64,000 bases of DNA. Source: a bacterium (lineage in GTDB: Bacteria; Oederibacteriota; CAKKQC01). How positions within the stretch are numbered: position 1 is the first letter of the stretch; each line of letters begins with the position of its first letter. A program made the translations under genes and the position numbers. The notes beneath the pieces were generated by a model. The model saw nothing but the letters and a program-made list of their open reading frames with translations. It had not been told where the DNA came from and made no database searches. This document shows positions 47,289 through 57,644 of the stretch, in pieces. The DNA lies in the NCBI GenBank assembly GCA_919901855.1, contig CAKKQC010000001.1:252995-316994 (forward strand). The letters run 5' to 3'.

Positions 47289-49477
47289 ACGGCCACCGCG
47301 GCCCAGGCGAGGCACGAGACCCAGAGCCCGATCCGGAACGGCAGCGACGAGTAGACCATCTCGACCGTGTGCCGGCCTTCCGGAAGCGCTATCCCCCGGA
47401 ACATGACGTTCACGCGCTCTATGGGAACCCGGACACCGTCTACGAATCCCGTCCACGCCGGATACCAGGCCTCGGAGAAGAAGAGGAAGCCGTCGCCGGC
47501 GGAGGCCACTTCGGCCGTGATCCGGTTGGGCTTGAGGTCGAGCCGTCCGACGGCTCCGGTGGCCTTGCGTCCAGCCAGCTTGGGGCTGCGCGGCCCGGTG
47601 ACGAAGACCCGGCGCGCGGAGGCGGGCGTGCGGCACAGGGCCGCCAGCACCTCGTCGTCGGTCCCCGCGGCGTCCACCCGGGCCGCAAAGAACGCGCGCG
47701 GCAGGGGGGCGGGGTCCTCGCAGAGCACGAGCCGCTGACCGGCCAGGTTGGTCACCGGCGCCACCGGCCGCAGGCCCGGGGTCCGCTCCGGATTGCCGAG
47801 GAGGTAGTAGCGGGTGTTGAACCACGTGAAGAGCCCGGGCAAGCCCGGGCACCGGGACACGCCGGCGTCGTGGAACCGGGCGAACGACGCCAGCGGCGCC
47901 CCGTGGTAGCCCTGGACCCATTCGAGTCCCGACGTCATCCGCATGTTCGGGAAGGTGTGGAACTCCTCGGTGAAGACCCGGAACGGTCCCGGCCGTCTCC
48001 GCAAGTCGGAGGCGAGCATGTCCTCGGGCAGGCCCACTCCCGGGAGGGTCGCCGGCGGCGCGATGATCTGCCGCCCCAGCCCGCGCGCGAGGAGCTCCCC
48101 GGCGGCGAGGACGCCGGCCGAGACCGCGAGCGCCGGCAGGGGATACACCGACGCCGCAGCCGCCGCCACCGCGGCGCCGCCGCACGCGACGGCGTCGCGG
48201 CGCAGGGCCCGGCGCATGGCATCCCCGGCCGCCTCCGGCGAGCTCCCGTCCGCGGCGATCCGGGCGACGGCTGACGGGCTTGTCCGCACGCGCGCGAAGA
48301 GCGCGTCGGTGCTCCAGCCGCCGATCCCGAGCACGACGGCGCCGGCCAGGCCCAGCGCGGTCAGGAGGCGCCAGCCCCGGCGCGGGGCCTCGAGGAGCAC
48401 GTCGACACCGACGGCGGCCGCGACGGCGGCGGCGAGGGAGAACAACGAGAGCCAGTGGGCGGAGGTGCGGAACCCCCGGTACAGGGGCAGGGACGCCAGC
48501 AGGGCCCCCGCGGGCGTAGCCGGCCCGAGCGCGAAGACGACCGCGAGGGCTCCCAGGAGGGCCCAACGCCAGCCGGCGCGGGGCCGGCCAGCCAGCCCCA
48601 GGCACGCAAGGCCGGTCGCCACCGCGCCCAGGTACTTGCCGGTGTCGCCGACGCCATTTCCCCAGAGCGAGGGGAGGACGAGGAGCGGCAGGTCGAACAC
48701 CTCCGTACGGCCCATGCCGCTGAGGTCCAGTCCGCCGCCCGATCTCAGCGAAAGGCTCAGGTATCGGAGCGAGGGAAGCAGGGCGATCGCGGCCAGCACG
48801 CCGGCGCCCGCGAACGCGGCAGCGACGCCGGAGGCTCCCCGTCCGGCCCGTGCGGGAGGCGCCAGCGTGACGGCGAAGACCGGGAGGATGAGCGCGAGGT
48901 AGGCGAAGAGTTGATGGCCGGCCGACAGCGGGAGGAGGGCGAGCAGGGCGGCCGAGGCGATCCATTCGCGCGCCCGGCCGGCCGCGACTGCCCGCGACAC
49001 GGCCCAGAAGATCCAGGGCATCCAGGCGGTGCCGCGCAGGAAGACGAGCGTGCCCGTGCGCACGAGATCGACCGGATAGCCGCCGAGCATGAAGATGAGC
49101 CCTCCGATCACGGCGGCCGCCGGCCGCGCGCCGAACGCGCTCGCCAGCCGGCACATCCCCGTTCCCGCGATGGCGAGATGGAGCCAGACGTCGAAGACGA
49201 CCCGGCGATCCGGGGGTATGTGCAGAAGCCAGCCGGCCACGTCGGTCGGGTAGAAGAGCGAGGGCCCCAGGGATTCCCCCAACGGCATGCCGCCAAGGAG
49301 ATTCGGGATCCATTCGGGCAGCGTCCCGGTCGTCCGGAAGGCCTCGCCCGCGAACCCGAATAGGGGGTACCAGTACGTCACGTAGTCGCCGCCCGCGAGC
49401 GCCTGCGTTCCCATCAGGCACGGACCCAGGAGGATCGCGGCGGCGAGGGGGAAGAGGGCGAGCCACCAGCCGGCCAT
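47219..49477 (-). CDS. YfhO-like polytopic membrane protein (copy B1)
   Basis: A 752-aa protein with about 13 hydrophobic helices and a C-terminal extracytoplasmic domain ending in FFSEAWYPAWTGFVDGV and VPIERVNVMFRGIALPEG, the YfhO (PF09586) signature. YfhO-type proteins are GT-C-like; one member glycosylates lipoteichoic acid in Bacillus. The start at 49477 precedes GWWLALFPLAAAILLG, shared with the upstream paralogue. It follows that paralogue by 7 bp, so the two form an operon. Its last 70 bp overlap the convergent gene ending at 47288. Confidence 0.82.
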   Translation of the reverse strand: MAGWWLALFPLAAAILLGPCLMGTQALAGGDYVTYWYPLFGFAGEAFRTTGTLPEWIPNLLGGMPLGESLGPSLFYPTDVAGWLLHIPPDRRVVFDVWLHLAIAGTGMCRLASAFGARPAAAVIGGLIFMLGGYPVDLVRTGTLVFLRGTAWMPWIFWAVSRAVAAGRAREWIASAALLALLPLSAGHQLFAYLALILPVFAVTLAPPARAGRGASGVAAAFAGAGVLAAIALLPSLRYLSLSLRSGGGLDLSGMGRTEVFDLPLLVLPSLWGNGVGDTGKYLGAVATGLACLGLAGRPRAGWRWALLGALAVVFALGPATPAGALLASLPLYRGFRTSAHWLSLFSLAAAVAAAVGVDVLLEAPRRGWRLLTALGLAGAVVLGIGGWSTDALFARVRTSPSAVARIAADGSSPEAAGDAMRRALRRDAVACGGAAVAAAAASVYPLPALAVSAGVLAAGELLARGLGRQIIAPPATLPGVGLPEDMLASDLRRRPGPFRVFTEEFHTFPNMRMTSGLEWVQGYHGAPLASFARFHDAGVSRCPGLPGLFTWFNTRYYLLGNPERTPGLRPVAPVTNLAGQRLVLCEDPAPLPRAFFAARVDAAGTDDEVLAALCRTPASARRVFVTGPRSPKLAGRKATGAVGRLDLKPNRITAEVASAGDGFLFFSEAWYPAWTGFVDGVRVPIERVNVMFRGIALPEGRHTVEMVYSSLPFRIGLWVSCLAWAAVAVYLGATVLVRTPAPSHEIEVQGP

Positions 49478-49484
49478 CGGAGGG

Positions 49485-51749
49485 CTACCGCAGGCCTTCC
49501 CGGGGCCGCAGCGCCCTCCCGGCTCTCGAGACGGCCGCACCGGCCAGCCCGGCCCACCCCAGGAGCGAGATCCAGAGCCCGATGCGGAACGGCAGCGACG
49601 AATACACCATCTCGACCGTGTGCCGGCCCTCCGGCACCGCGATCCCCCGGAACATGACGTTCACGCGGGCGATGGGCACCCGGACGCCGTCCACGAACCC
49701 CGTCCACGCCGGGTACCAGGCCTCGGAGAAGAAGAGGAAGCCGTCACCGGCGGTCGCGACGTCGGCCGTGATCCGGTTGGGCGTGAGGTCGAGCGTCCCC
49801 ACCGCCCCCGGGGCCTTCCGTCCCGCCAGCGCGCGGCCACGCGGCCCGGCGACGTAGACCCGGCGCGCGGACGCGGGCGTGCGGCACAGGGCGGCCAGGA
49901 CTTCGTCGTCGGTCCCCGCGGCGTCCACGCGCGTCACGAAGAACGCGCGTGGCAGGGGGGCCGGGTCCTCGCGGAGCGAGAGCACCTGCCCGAAGTAGTT
50001 GGTGACGGTTCCCCGATCCGCGAGATCCCAGCGCTCGCCGGGTTTCACGAGATAGTACCGGCTCCCGAACCACGCGAAGGGACCGGGTCGGCTGGTGCAT
50101 CCATACACGGCAGCGTCCCAGAAGGTTCCGAAGGAGGCCAGCGGCGCACCGTGATATCCCTGGACCCAGGGGAGTCCGGCTGGAAGCCGGGCATTGATGA
50201 GATAGTGCGGCTCTTCGGTGAAGACTCGAGATGATCCGGAGCTTGCTGGAGGCAGTCGAGGCACGGCGGCGATGGCAGCTATCTCACCGGGACGGGCGTA
50301 GACCGAGCGGAGTGTGGGCAAGGCCGGGATGACAAGGTCGGCGGCACCCATCGCGCACCACGCGGAGGCGATCACGACGGGGGATGCCACCCCGGTCAAT
50401 GCCGTAAGTCCGGCCGCGGCGATCCCTCGCGCGCCGATCCCGGCAAATGCGCGGCCAAAGGCCCGGCGCATGGCCGGTTCTGCTTCCGGTCGAGCGGCGA
50501 TGGCTCGCCGCACCCACGGACGGCCTTCGACGTTCGCCCAGGCCGTATCGCGGACCAGCCAGACTGAGCCGCCCACGAGAGCGACGACAATCCAGATGGC
50601 CGTCAGTCGGCGCTTGGCCCGGGCGGCGCCTCGGAGGAGGGCACCGAGACCCAGTGCTGCCAGGACTGACACCGCTAGCTGGACAAAGACCAGCCAGCGG
50701 GTGGAGACCCGGAATGAGGACATGAGGGGAATGGATCCGAGGACCCGGCCTGCGGGAGTCGCCGGACCGAGGGCGAGAATCATGGAAACGATCATCACCG
50801 GCACCCAGCGTTTCGCCGCGCGCGAGTTAGTGGCTGCGGCGTAGGCGGCGAAGGCGAAAGGGATCAGCCCGAGATACTCGGTGCTGGCGGCTGTCGCGGG
50901 CCCGAACCAGAGATCGCCGGAGCCCCAGATGCCGGGGAGGAGCAGACCGGGTAGACCGGCGATAGGCAGCGAGGCCATCGTGGTCCAACCATGACTCGAA
51001 TCGGCCCGGAGGCTCAACTGCACGGCGCGGATCGCGGGCATCACGGTTAGGGCGGAGAGCGCGGCCGCTCCCCCCAGCGCGGCGGCGCATCCGGCCAGTG
51101 CGGGCCATGCCCGCCGACCCGGCGTTCCGCCGACGATGAGGAGGGGAAGCGCGACCACGAGGTAGGCGAAGAACTGGTGTGTCGCACCCAAGGGAAGGAG
51201 GGCGCAGACTGCGGACATCGCCGCCCACGATCGGGGCCGGCCATCCTCGGCGGCGCGCAGGGCGAGCCCTGCGATCCACGGGATGATGGCGCAGCCGCGA
51301 ACGAAGGTGGCGATCCCGACGGAGAACGTCCCGAGCACGTGCCCGCTCATCAGGTAGCAGAGGCCGCCGAACATCGCGCCACCACGGGAAGCTCCCATCC
51401 TGCGGGCCAACCAGGCCGAGCCGATCCCGGCGAGCGAGAGATGCAGCCACGCATCCCAGGCGTAGAAGATCCCTGACGGGATGCCGAGGCTCCACGCCAG
51501 CAGGTCCGTCGGATACCAGACGCTGGGCCCCAGCGACTCGGCGAAGGGGATCCCGCCGAAAATCCCCGGGAGCCAGAGGGGGGGCTGGCCGAACCGGTGC
51601 CAGCCGTCCTGGGCGACCCGAAGGAAGGGATGCCAGTAGAAGATATCGTCGAACGCGCCGAGGATGCGCGCGCCCGTGAGGCATGGCCCCACGAGCGCGG
51701 TGGCGGCTAGGGGGAAAAGGGCAAACCACCAGGCGCTCACAAGGGCCAT
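49485..51749 (-). CDS. YfhO-like polytopic membrane protein (copy B2)
   Basis: A 754-aa paralogue of the downstream gene, with the same leader (AWWFALFPLAATALVGPC), the same helix arrangement and a nearly identical C-terminal domain of about 120 residues. The first 600 residues differ much more. The ATG lies 37 bp from the divergent start of copy A2, so promoters must overlap in this short interval. An envelope glycosyltransferase role is an inference from the family. Confidence 0.82.
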   Translation of the reverse strand: MALVSAWWFALFPLAATALVGPCLTGARILGAFDDIFYWHPFLRVAQDGWHRFGQPPLWLPGIFGGIPFAESLGPSVWYPTDLLAWSLGIPSGIFYAWDAWLHLSLAGIGSAWLARRMGASRGGAMFGGLCYLMSGHVLGTFSVGIATFVRGCAIIPWIAGLALRAAEDGRPRSWAAMSAVCALLPLGATHQFFAYLVVALPLLIVGGTPGRRAWPALAGCAAALGGAAALSALTVMPAIRAVQLSLRADSSHGWTTMASLPIAGLPGLLLPGIWGSGDLWFGPATAASTEYLGLIPFAFAAYAAATNSRAAKRWVPVMIVSMILALGPATPAGRVLGSIPLMSSFRVSTRWLVFVQLAVSVLAALGLGALLRGAARAKRRLTAIWIVVALVGGSVWLVRDTAWANVEGRPWVRRAIAARPEAEPAMRRAFGRAFAGIGARGIAAAGLTALTGVASPVVIASAWCAMGAADLVIPALPTLRSVYARPGEIAAIAAVPRLPPASSGSSRVFTEEPHYLINARLPAGLPWVQGYHGAPLASFGTFWDAAVYGCTSRPGPFAWFGSRYYLVKPGERWDLADRGTVTNYFGQVLSLREDPAPLPRAFFVTRVDAAGTDDEVLAALCRTPASARRVYVAGPRGRALAGRKAPGAVGTLDLTPNRITADVATAGDGFLFFSEAWYPAWTGFVDGVRVPIARVNVMFRGIAVPEGRHTVEMVYSSLPFRIGLWISLLGWAGLAGAAVSRAGRALRPREGLR

Positions 51750-51786
51750 TACATCATGTGCGGCCGGCGTAAGATGGGGAGACCCG

Positions 51787-53961
51787 ATGCCGCCTGCACG
51801 GATCGCGCGCGCCGCCACTCCGGCCGGACTCCGGCCCGCGTGGATCTCCGCCTCCGTGCTCCTCGTCTGGGGGGCGTTTCTGTTCCTGGCCTTCCGGCCG
51901 TTCGCGGGGGTCGATTTCGCGGCGATGCTCCGCGTGGCGGCGGATGGCTGGCGGGCCACGTCGTTCCATCCCGCGTATCTCGGGGAGACCGCGTGGCGGC
52001 TGGTCGCGGGGCACGCCGGGGTCCTGGTTTGGGCGTGCGCGGTGGCGGGACTCGGGGGTCCGCTCCTGGGGCTGTTCCGGCTCGGTGGGATCGCCCCCCG
52101 GGCGGAGCGGCTCGCGTTCGCGTGTGGGTTGGGATTCGGTATGGGTTCGCTCGGCTGGCTCGGGCTCGGGCTGGCGGGGCTGTGGGAGCGGGGCCTCGCG
52201 TGGGGGCTCATCACCGCCGGGATCGCGCTTCTGTGGCGGCAGCGGGGAATGCGGCGACGGAGACCGCCGACGAAAGCGAGGATAGCCGATCCGATTCCGC
52301 GGTGGATCGTAGGAGTATTCCAGGCGATGTCGGCCGTACTCCTGATCGTCTTCTTTGCCGCCAGCCTCATCCCCGAGACCGCAGCCGATCCCCTCCTCTA
52401 TCACCTCGCGCTGCCCCAGGTCTTCGCCATGGAGCACCGGATCACCGGCGTCACCCAGATGTTCCACGGGTCGCTCCCCATGGGCGCGCCCATGCACTAC
52501 GGCTGGATGCTCCTGACCGCGGGGGAGCCGGCGGTCCGGGCGTGGCGGTGGTGGGTCCTCGTCGCCACGGTCTGGCTCATCCTCCGGATATGCGCGCGCG
52601 AGGGGCGGCCCGAAGCGGGGTGGATCGCAGCGGGAGTTTTCCTCTGCCTGCCGCAGACGGTCTGGGTCGGGGCCGCCGCGTTCGTGGACATGGAGGTCTG
52701 CCTCCTCGGGCTGCTCGCCGTGTTGGCCGTGCGACGAGTGGGGGAGAATCGCGGCCGGGCGGGATGGCTGGTCGTGTCCGCGTTCCTCGGCGCAGCCGCG
52801 TGTGCCGTCAAGTACCAGGGCGTCTTCCTGCTCCCCGGGCTCGTGGTCGCGGGGCGGTGGCGGGCGGCCCCCAGGCGCGCGGTGCTCGTCGCGGCCGTTG
52901 TCGCGGTCGTGCTCGCGCCGTGGTGGGCGCGCAACGAGGTGCTGATGGGTAACCCCGTCTACCCGTTCGCGGGCCGGGTCTTTCACGCGTACCGGGCGAT
53001 GCCGCCGGGGAACCGGGCTCTCCTCGCGCGTCACACGGAATCGCGGGTGCTCTGGGGCCCGCGCGAGGCGCTCCTCTTCCCGTGGCGAAGCGCGAAGGGG
53101 ATGAACGAGGAGACCCGGCTCGGCCCCGTCTTCCTGCTCGCGGTGCCGTGGCTCGTCCTCGCGCCTCCGGGGGGGGCATTCGTGACCTACGCCTGGATCG
53201 CGGGCGGCTCCGCCGCCGCGTGGGTGATGACCACGCACGTCTCCCGGTACCTGACGGCGGGGTGGGTGCTCGCGTGCATCCTCATCGCGGCGGGATTGGC
53301 GGGGCCCGGGAAGCTCCGCGTCGTCCGGTTTGGGCTGCTCGCGGTCTTCGGGCTCGACGTTCTGGTCCGCTCGCTCCCGGCCTTCGCGGCGGGGGGGCTC
53401 CTGGTCCTCGCCGGCCGCGCGTCCCCGCGCGACGTGTGGGCGCGGTCGCTTCCGAACTCGTACGCGGGGATCGCCCGTCAGGCGGAGCGCCTGCCGCGCG
53501 CGGCCCGGATCCTGCTCGTCGGGGACATCCGCGCGGCATACTGGCCGCGTCCCGCGATCAACCACAGTCCGTACGACGTCCAGCTCGCCCAGGAAATCCT
53601 CGCCGGCGCGAGGACTCCGGCGGAGGCCGCGAAACGGTTCCGCCAGCTTGGCGGGTGGCTCTACGTGAACGACCGCGAGTCGGCGCGGCTCAAGTACACG
53701 CGAGACTTCCCGATGCTGGCGTTCGATGCCCGGACGGAGCGGCTGGCGGCGGCGGTGTGGCGCGTATGGATGGATGAAGCGGCGCGCGACGGCGACGCCG
53801 GGCTCTGGCGGGTCCGTCGGGTGCCGCGGCCGGCGGCCCCCTGGCCCCGGGTGCCGCTCACATTCGACGATGCCGCGCTCCGGAAGGCCTACGGGTCGGA
53901 GACGTCCCTGACCTACGAGGCGCCCGGGGGCGGAACGACGACGATCCGGCTCGACCGATGA
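51787..53961 (+). CDS. GT-C/GT39-like polytopic membrane protein (copy A2)
   Basis: A 724-aa paralogue of the gene at 45117. It has about 12 hydrophobic helices, the DPLLYHLALPQVF motif, ACAVKYQGVFLLPGL and ARNEVLMGNPVYPFAGRVF, and the C-terminal soluble domain starting ILLVGDIRAAYWPRP. GGGGAG precedes the ATG. It shares its last 4 bp with the DUF2723 gene that follows (ATGA). Confidence 0.85.
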   Translation: MPPARIARAATPAGLRPAWISASVLLVWGAFLFLAFRPFAGVDFAAMLRVAADGWRATSFHPAYLGETAWRLVAGHAGVLVWACAVAGLGGPLLGLFRLGGIAPRAERLAFACGLGFGMGSLGWLGLGLAGLWERGLAWGLITAGIALLWRQRGMRRRRPPTKARIADPIPRWIVGVFQAMSAVLLIVFFAASLIPETAADPLLYHLALPQVFAMEHRITGVTQMFHGSLPMGAPMHYGWMLLTAGEPAVRAWRWWVLVATVWLILRICAREGRPEAGWIAAGVFLCLPQTVWVGAAAFVDMEVCLLGLLAVLAVRRVGENRGRAGWLVVSAFLGAAACAVKYQGVFLLPGLVVAGRWRAAPRRAVLVAAVVAVVLAPWWARNEVLMGNPVYPFAGRVFHAYRAMPPGNRALLARHTESRVLWGPREALLFPWRSAKGMNEETRLGPVFLLAVPWLVLAPPGGAFVTYAWIAGGSAAAWVMTTHVSRYLTAGWVLACILIAAGLAGPGKLRVVRFGLLAVFGLDVLVRSLPAFAAGGLLVLAGRASPRDVWARSLPNSYAGIARQAERLPRAARILLVGDIRAAYWPRPAINHSPYDVQLAQEILAGARTPAEAAKRFRQLGGWLYVNDRESARLKYTRDFPMLAFDARTERLAAAVWRVWMDEAARDGDAGLWRVRRVPRPAAPWPRVPLTFDDAALRKAYGSETSLTYEAPGGGTTTIRLDR

Positions 53962-55622
53962 GGCTCGGGCTGGCGGCGCTCTTCCTCGGCACGTTCGGGC
54001 TCTACCTGCACACGCTTTGCGGGAGCTACGACGTCGTGGACGGGGGCGAGTTCCTGGCCGCCGGGAGCGTCCTGGGCGTCGCGCACCCACCCGGGTATCC
54101 GCTGTTCGTCCTCGTCGAGCGGCTCCTGCTCGTCCTGCCCGCGGGGGGGCCCGAGTTCCGGATGGCCCTCGTGGCCCCGCTGGCGGGGGGTGCCGCCGCC
54201 GTCGCGGTCGCCTGCGCGCTCAGCCGGGTCTGGGGACCGCTGACCGGGGGCCTGGTGGCCGCCGCGATCGCGGTCGAGCCGTCGGTGTGGGCGCAGGGCA
54301 CGGGGCTCAAGGACGCGACGAATCTCTGGCACCTCTGGGCGGGCGCGATCGTCTGCGGCGCGCTCGCCCGTCAGGCGGAGCGCCTGCCGCAGGGCGCCCG
54401 GGGCGTCCTCGCGGGCGCACGGGGTCTGCTCGTCGCGGCTCTCGGGCTGGGGCTGGCGGCGGCCAACCTCGCCGTCGGGGCCGCGGCCCTCGCGGCGGCC
54501 GCGGGCGGGGCGCTCCTCCTGGCGTCGGACGTGCGACGCGGGCTCGACGGCCGGCGGGTCGCGTTGGCCGCGGTCGTGGCGGGGCTCGCAATCAGCGCCT
54601 ACCTCGTCCTCCCGATCAGGGCGGCGGCGCCGCCGGCCGTGTGCTGGGGCGACTGGCACCGGCTCACCGGAGTCGGGCGCGTAGTGGACTGGCTCCTCGG
54701 CTGGCGGCGGACCGAGTTCTTCCATATGGACTGGGCCGGATGGCGGCTCCACCGGGGACTCGTGAGCGGGCTGGTCCTGGTCGCGGCGGCCGGCGGGTTC
54801 CTGGGACGTAGAGCGGACCGGGGGAACCCGGTCTGGGTCTTCGCCGCGCTCGCCGCGCTGGCCACGGCCTGGATCGGGCTCGCGAAGGACGTCGCCCGGG
54901 GCGAGCTCCAGTACCTCCTGCCGCTCTTTCCCTGCGCCGCGATCGGGGCGGCGGGAATCGCGCGGTGGGCGGGACGGGCGGTCGCGGGTCCCGTGTTGGC
55001 GGCCCTGGCCGCCCTCATGATCATCGTGCGGGTCGCGGGCGCGGGTCCGCTGGACCGGAGCAGGTACTACCTCATGCACGACGCCACGGAGAACACGCTG
55101 GCGTCCCTGCCCGATGGGCCCTCGACGGTCCTGTGCTTCGGCGACTACGACTACGACGCACTCCGGTGGCGCCAGATCGGGTGGGGGGAACGGCCGGGTG
55201 CGGCCCTGGTGCACCTCCGGATCGTGCTGCTCGCGCCCGCGCACGGCGATCACCTCGCCGAAGTCCGCCGGTCGTACCCGGGATTCGTGGCGCCCGCGGG
55301 CCGGGTGGCGAGTCCCGCGGCGCTCGACGCCCTCGCTGCGGCCGTCGTCCGGGAGAACCGGCGTAGGGGACCCGTCTTCGCGGAGTCGTCGGACCTGATG
55401 CCCGGGGACTTCTGGGTCCGGCTCCGGGCGATTCCCTCCTGTGCCGACGGCTTCGTCCGCCGCTTCGGTCCTCCCTGTCCGGTGCCGGCCGCGCAGACCC
55501 GGCGGCTCCGGCGGTTCCGGTTCCGCGGGGCCTGGGACCCCTCGCTCGCGCACGACCGGTGGGACACGACGCTTGCCGGGGACATCCGGGCCGCGGTCGC
55601 GACCAGCGGGGGATCGCGATGA
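53958..55622 (+). CDS. DUF2723-family membrane protein (O-mannosyltransferase-like)
   Basis: A 554-aa protein with about 10 hydrophobic helices. The conserved first loop VDGGEFLAAGSVLGVAHPPG contains the acidic residues (D, E) expected for the GT-C active site and matches DUF2723. The family is related to protein O-mannosyltransferases, and some bacterial members glycosylate secreted proteins. A soluble C-terminal domain follows from about residue 365. It is coupled by ATGA overlaps on both sides. Confidence 0.85.
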   Translation: MRLGLAALFLGTFGLYLHTLCGSYDVVDGGEFLAAGSVLGVAHPPGYPLFVLVERLLLVLPAGGPEFRMALVAPLAGGAAAVAVACALSRVWGPLTGGLVAAAIAVEPSVWAQGTGLKDATNLWHLWAGAIVCGALARQAERLPQGARGVLAGARGLLVAALGLGLAAANLAVGAAALAAAAGGALLLASDVRRGLDGRRVALAAVVAGLAISAYLVLPIRAAAPPAVCWGDWHRLTGVGRVVDWLLGWRRTEFFHMDWAGWRLHRGLVSGLVLVAAAGGFLGRRADRGNPVWVFAALAALATAWIGLAKDVARGELQYLLPLFPCAAIGAAGIARWAGRAVAGPVLAALAALMIIVRVAGAGPLDRSRYYLMHDATENTLASLPDGPSTVLCFGDYDYDALRWRQIGWGERPGAALVHLRIVLLAPAHGDHLAEVRRSYPGFVAPAGRVASPAALDALAAAVVRENRRRGPVFAESSDLMPGDFWVRLRAIPSCADGFVRRFGPPCPVPAAQTRRLRRFRFRGAWDPSLAHDRWDTTLAGDIRAAVATSGGSR

Positions 55623-57604
55623 GCCGTATCCTCCTGTGGGGCGCCGGGCTCGCCTGGGCAGGGCTCGTATGGGTGAATGCCGTCTCCGCCCACTCCCTGA
55701 ACCTCGACTGGGTGTGGCGGTTCTTCTGGTCGCCGGTCGGGCACTGGACTTGGGGCGGGTTCCGGGCCGCGCAGGCGAGGAACGCCGGCGCCCTGGTCGC
55801 GCTGGCCCTCTTCGATCTCGCCGCGTGGAGCGCGGGGGCGAGATTGGTTGCGTGGGTCGGGGGTGTCGTCCTCCCCGGCATCTTCGGATTGGGGGTCGCG
55901 GTCGCCGCCGGGATGGCCGTGCTCGGGATCACGGCCGCCGCGCTCGGGCTGGCCGGGCTCGCGTACCCGGGCGTAATCGTTGCCCTCTTCGCCGCGTCGC
56001 TGGCGTGCATCCGGCGACTCCCGGCATTCGGGGCGCCGTCGCTTCGCGGCATGCCGGTGGGACTCTTCGCCGTCGGCGCGGTCCTCGTCCTCGCGGGCTT
56101 CCTTGGCGCTCTGGCCCCCGAGGTGAGCACGGACGCCCTGCGCCACTGGCTCGAGGCGCCGCGGCAGGCCCTCATACTCCACCGGATCGTGGCTACGGAG
56201 CGCTGGCCGCTCGGCTGGATGCCGCTCCAGCCCGTCGGGGAGAACCTGTGCCTCGTCGCGGTCGCCGGGGACCTCCCCGTCCGCCTGCTCTCCTGGCAGG
56301 CGTCGCTCTTCGTCGCCGCAGCGCTGCTCGGGTGGGGCGGGGCGTGGGGTCCCGTCGTGGCGGTCGCCTGGCTCGCCGGGCTGAACCACGTCGTGCTCGC
56401 CCAGCTCGCGTGGACGGACATGCGCGCCGCGGCGTGGGTCCTGCTGGCCGCGTTCGCGCAATTCGCCGCCGGGCGGCGCCGCCTCGCCGGGCTCTGCTGG
56501 GGCGCCGCGGTGGCGACGAAACCGCAGGCCGCGATCTTCCTCGCGGCGGCCGTGGGTGGCGAGGCGCTGGTACGCCGGCCGCGGGACGCGGCCCGGCTGG
56601 CGGGCTGGGCGCTCTGGCCCCTCCTGCCGTGGCTGGCGCGGAACTGGATGGGCGCGGGGTCCCCGGTGGCGCCGTACGGGACGGACGTCCTGCCCGCCTT
56701 CTTCCTGCCGCAACTCGCGTGGCTCCGGCACGAGTCCTGGGCGGCGGTCGCCGCGGCTCCCTTCACGGCGGCGGCCAGGGCGTCGTCCTGGGACGCGCTC
56801 CTTTCGCCCATGCTCGTGGCCGCCCTGCCGCTCGTCGCGTGCGCCGGCCCGGGAGTGCTCGCCAGCTCGGTGGCGCTCGCGCCTGCGGTTGCCCTCGGCC
56901 TCGCGGGCTGGGCGTGGACGGCCGGATATGCGGGCCGGTACCTCGTGCCCGCGATACCGCTTCTGCTGGCCGGGTGCGCCCTTGGCGCCGGACGGCTCGA
57001 GATCCCACGGCGCGTCCGTTCCGCCGCCATCGCCGCGCTGACCCTCGCGTTCGCCTGGGAGGGCGGGGTCTCGATCGCGCTGGCCTTCCATATATTCAAC
57101 CCCGCCGGGGTCGCCCTGGGCCGGGAGACGCCCGACCGGTATCTCGAGCGCGTGTTGGCGCCCCGGCCCGCGACCTGGGAAGCGGGCCGGGTCCTGCGCC
57201 GCCGCGTGGCCAAAGCCGCGCGCGTGTATGTGAGCGGCGCGGGGGACGCGCACTACTGGCCGGGTGTGGCCGTGCTCGAGGGCGAAGGGCTCGCGCCCCC
57301 GCTCGCGGCCTGGGGCGCGGCGGCGCCGACCGCCGCGCGCCTGCGCGCGACCCTGCGCCAGCGCGGCGTGCGCTGGCTCGTGGACGAGGAGACGGGAGCG
57401 GCGCTCATCCCGGGGCTGCACCCCGCGTACGAGGCCTGGACGCCGCGGGCCCGGGGGCGCTGGCGCGAGGTGCTGGCGCGCTGGGGACGCCCCGTCGCCG
57501 TGATCGGGGACGGGGCGGGGAGATACGCTCTCTGGGCCATCGATCTCCGGCCGCACCCGCCGATCCGCCTGCCGGAGCGAACCCCCGCTACGGGATATCC
57601 CTGA
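55619..57604 (+). CDS. GT-C/GT39-like polytopic membrane protein
   Basis: A 661-aa protein with about 12 helices. A STDALRHWLEAPRQALILHRI motif (quoted in part) corresponds to the DALxYHL motif of the 45117 and 51787 genes with HWL in place of YHL. A C-terminal domain of about 130 residues is soluble. It overlaps the DUF2723 stop by ATGA and ends 40 bp before the TPR lipoprotein. Donor and acceptor are unknown. Confidence 0.82.
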   Translation: MSRILLWGAGLAWAGLVWVNAVSAHSLNLDWVWRFFWSPVGHWTWGGFRAAQARNAGALVALALFDLAAWSAGARLVAWVGGVVLPGIFGLGVAVAAGMAVLGITAAALGLAGLAYPGVIVALFAASLACIRRLPAFGAPSLRGMPVGLFAVGAVLVLAGFLGALAPEVSTDALRHWLEAPRQALILHRIVATERWPLGWMPLQPVGENLCLVAVAGDLPVRLLSWQASLFVAAALLGWGGAWGPVVAVAWLAGLNHVVLAQLAWTDMRAAAWVLLAAFAQFAAGRRRLAGLCWGAAVATKPQAAIFLAAAVGGEALVRRPRDAARLAGWALWPLLPWLARNWMGAGSPVAPYGTDVLPAFFLPQLAWLRHESWAAVAAAPFTAAARASSWDALLSPMLVAALPLVACAGPGVLASSVALAPAVALGLAGWAWTAGYAGRYLVPAIPLLLAGCALGAGRLEIPRRVRSAAIAALTLAFAWEGGVSIALAFHIFNPAGVALGRETPDRYLERVLAPRPATWEAGRVLRRRVAKAARVYVSGAGDAHYWPGVAVLEGEGLAPPLAAWGAAAPTAARLRATLRQRGVRWLVDEETGAALIPGLHPAYEAWTPRARGRWREVLARWGRPVAVIGDGAGRYALWAIDLRPHPPIRLPERTPATGYP

Positions 57605-57644
57605 CGACGGGCAATCTCCCCCCCGCGATATGATGGGGAATCAC

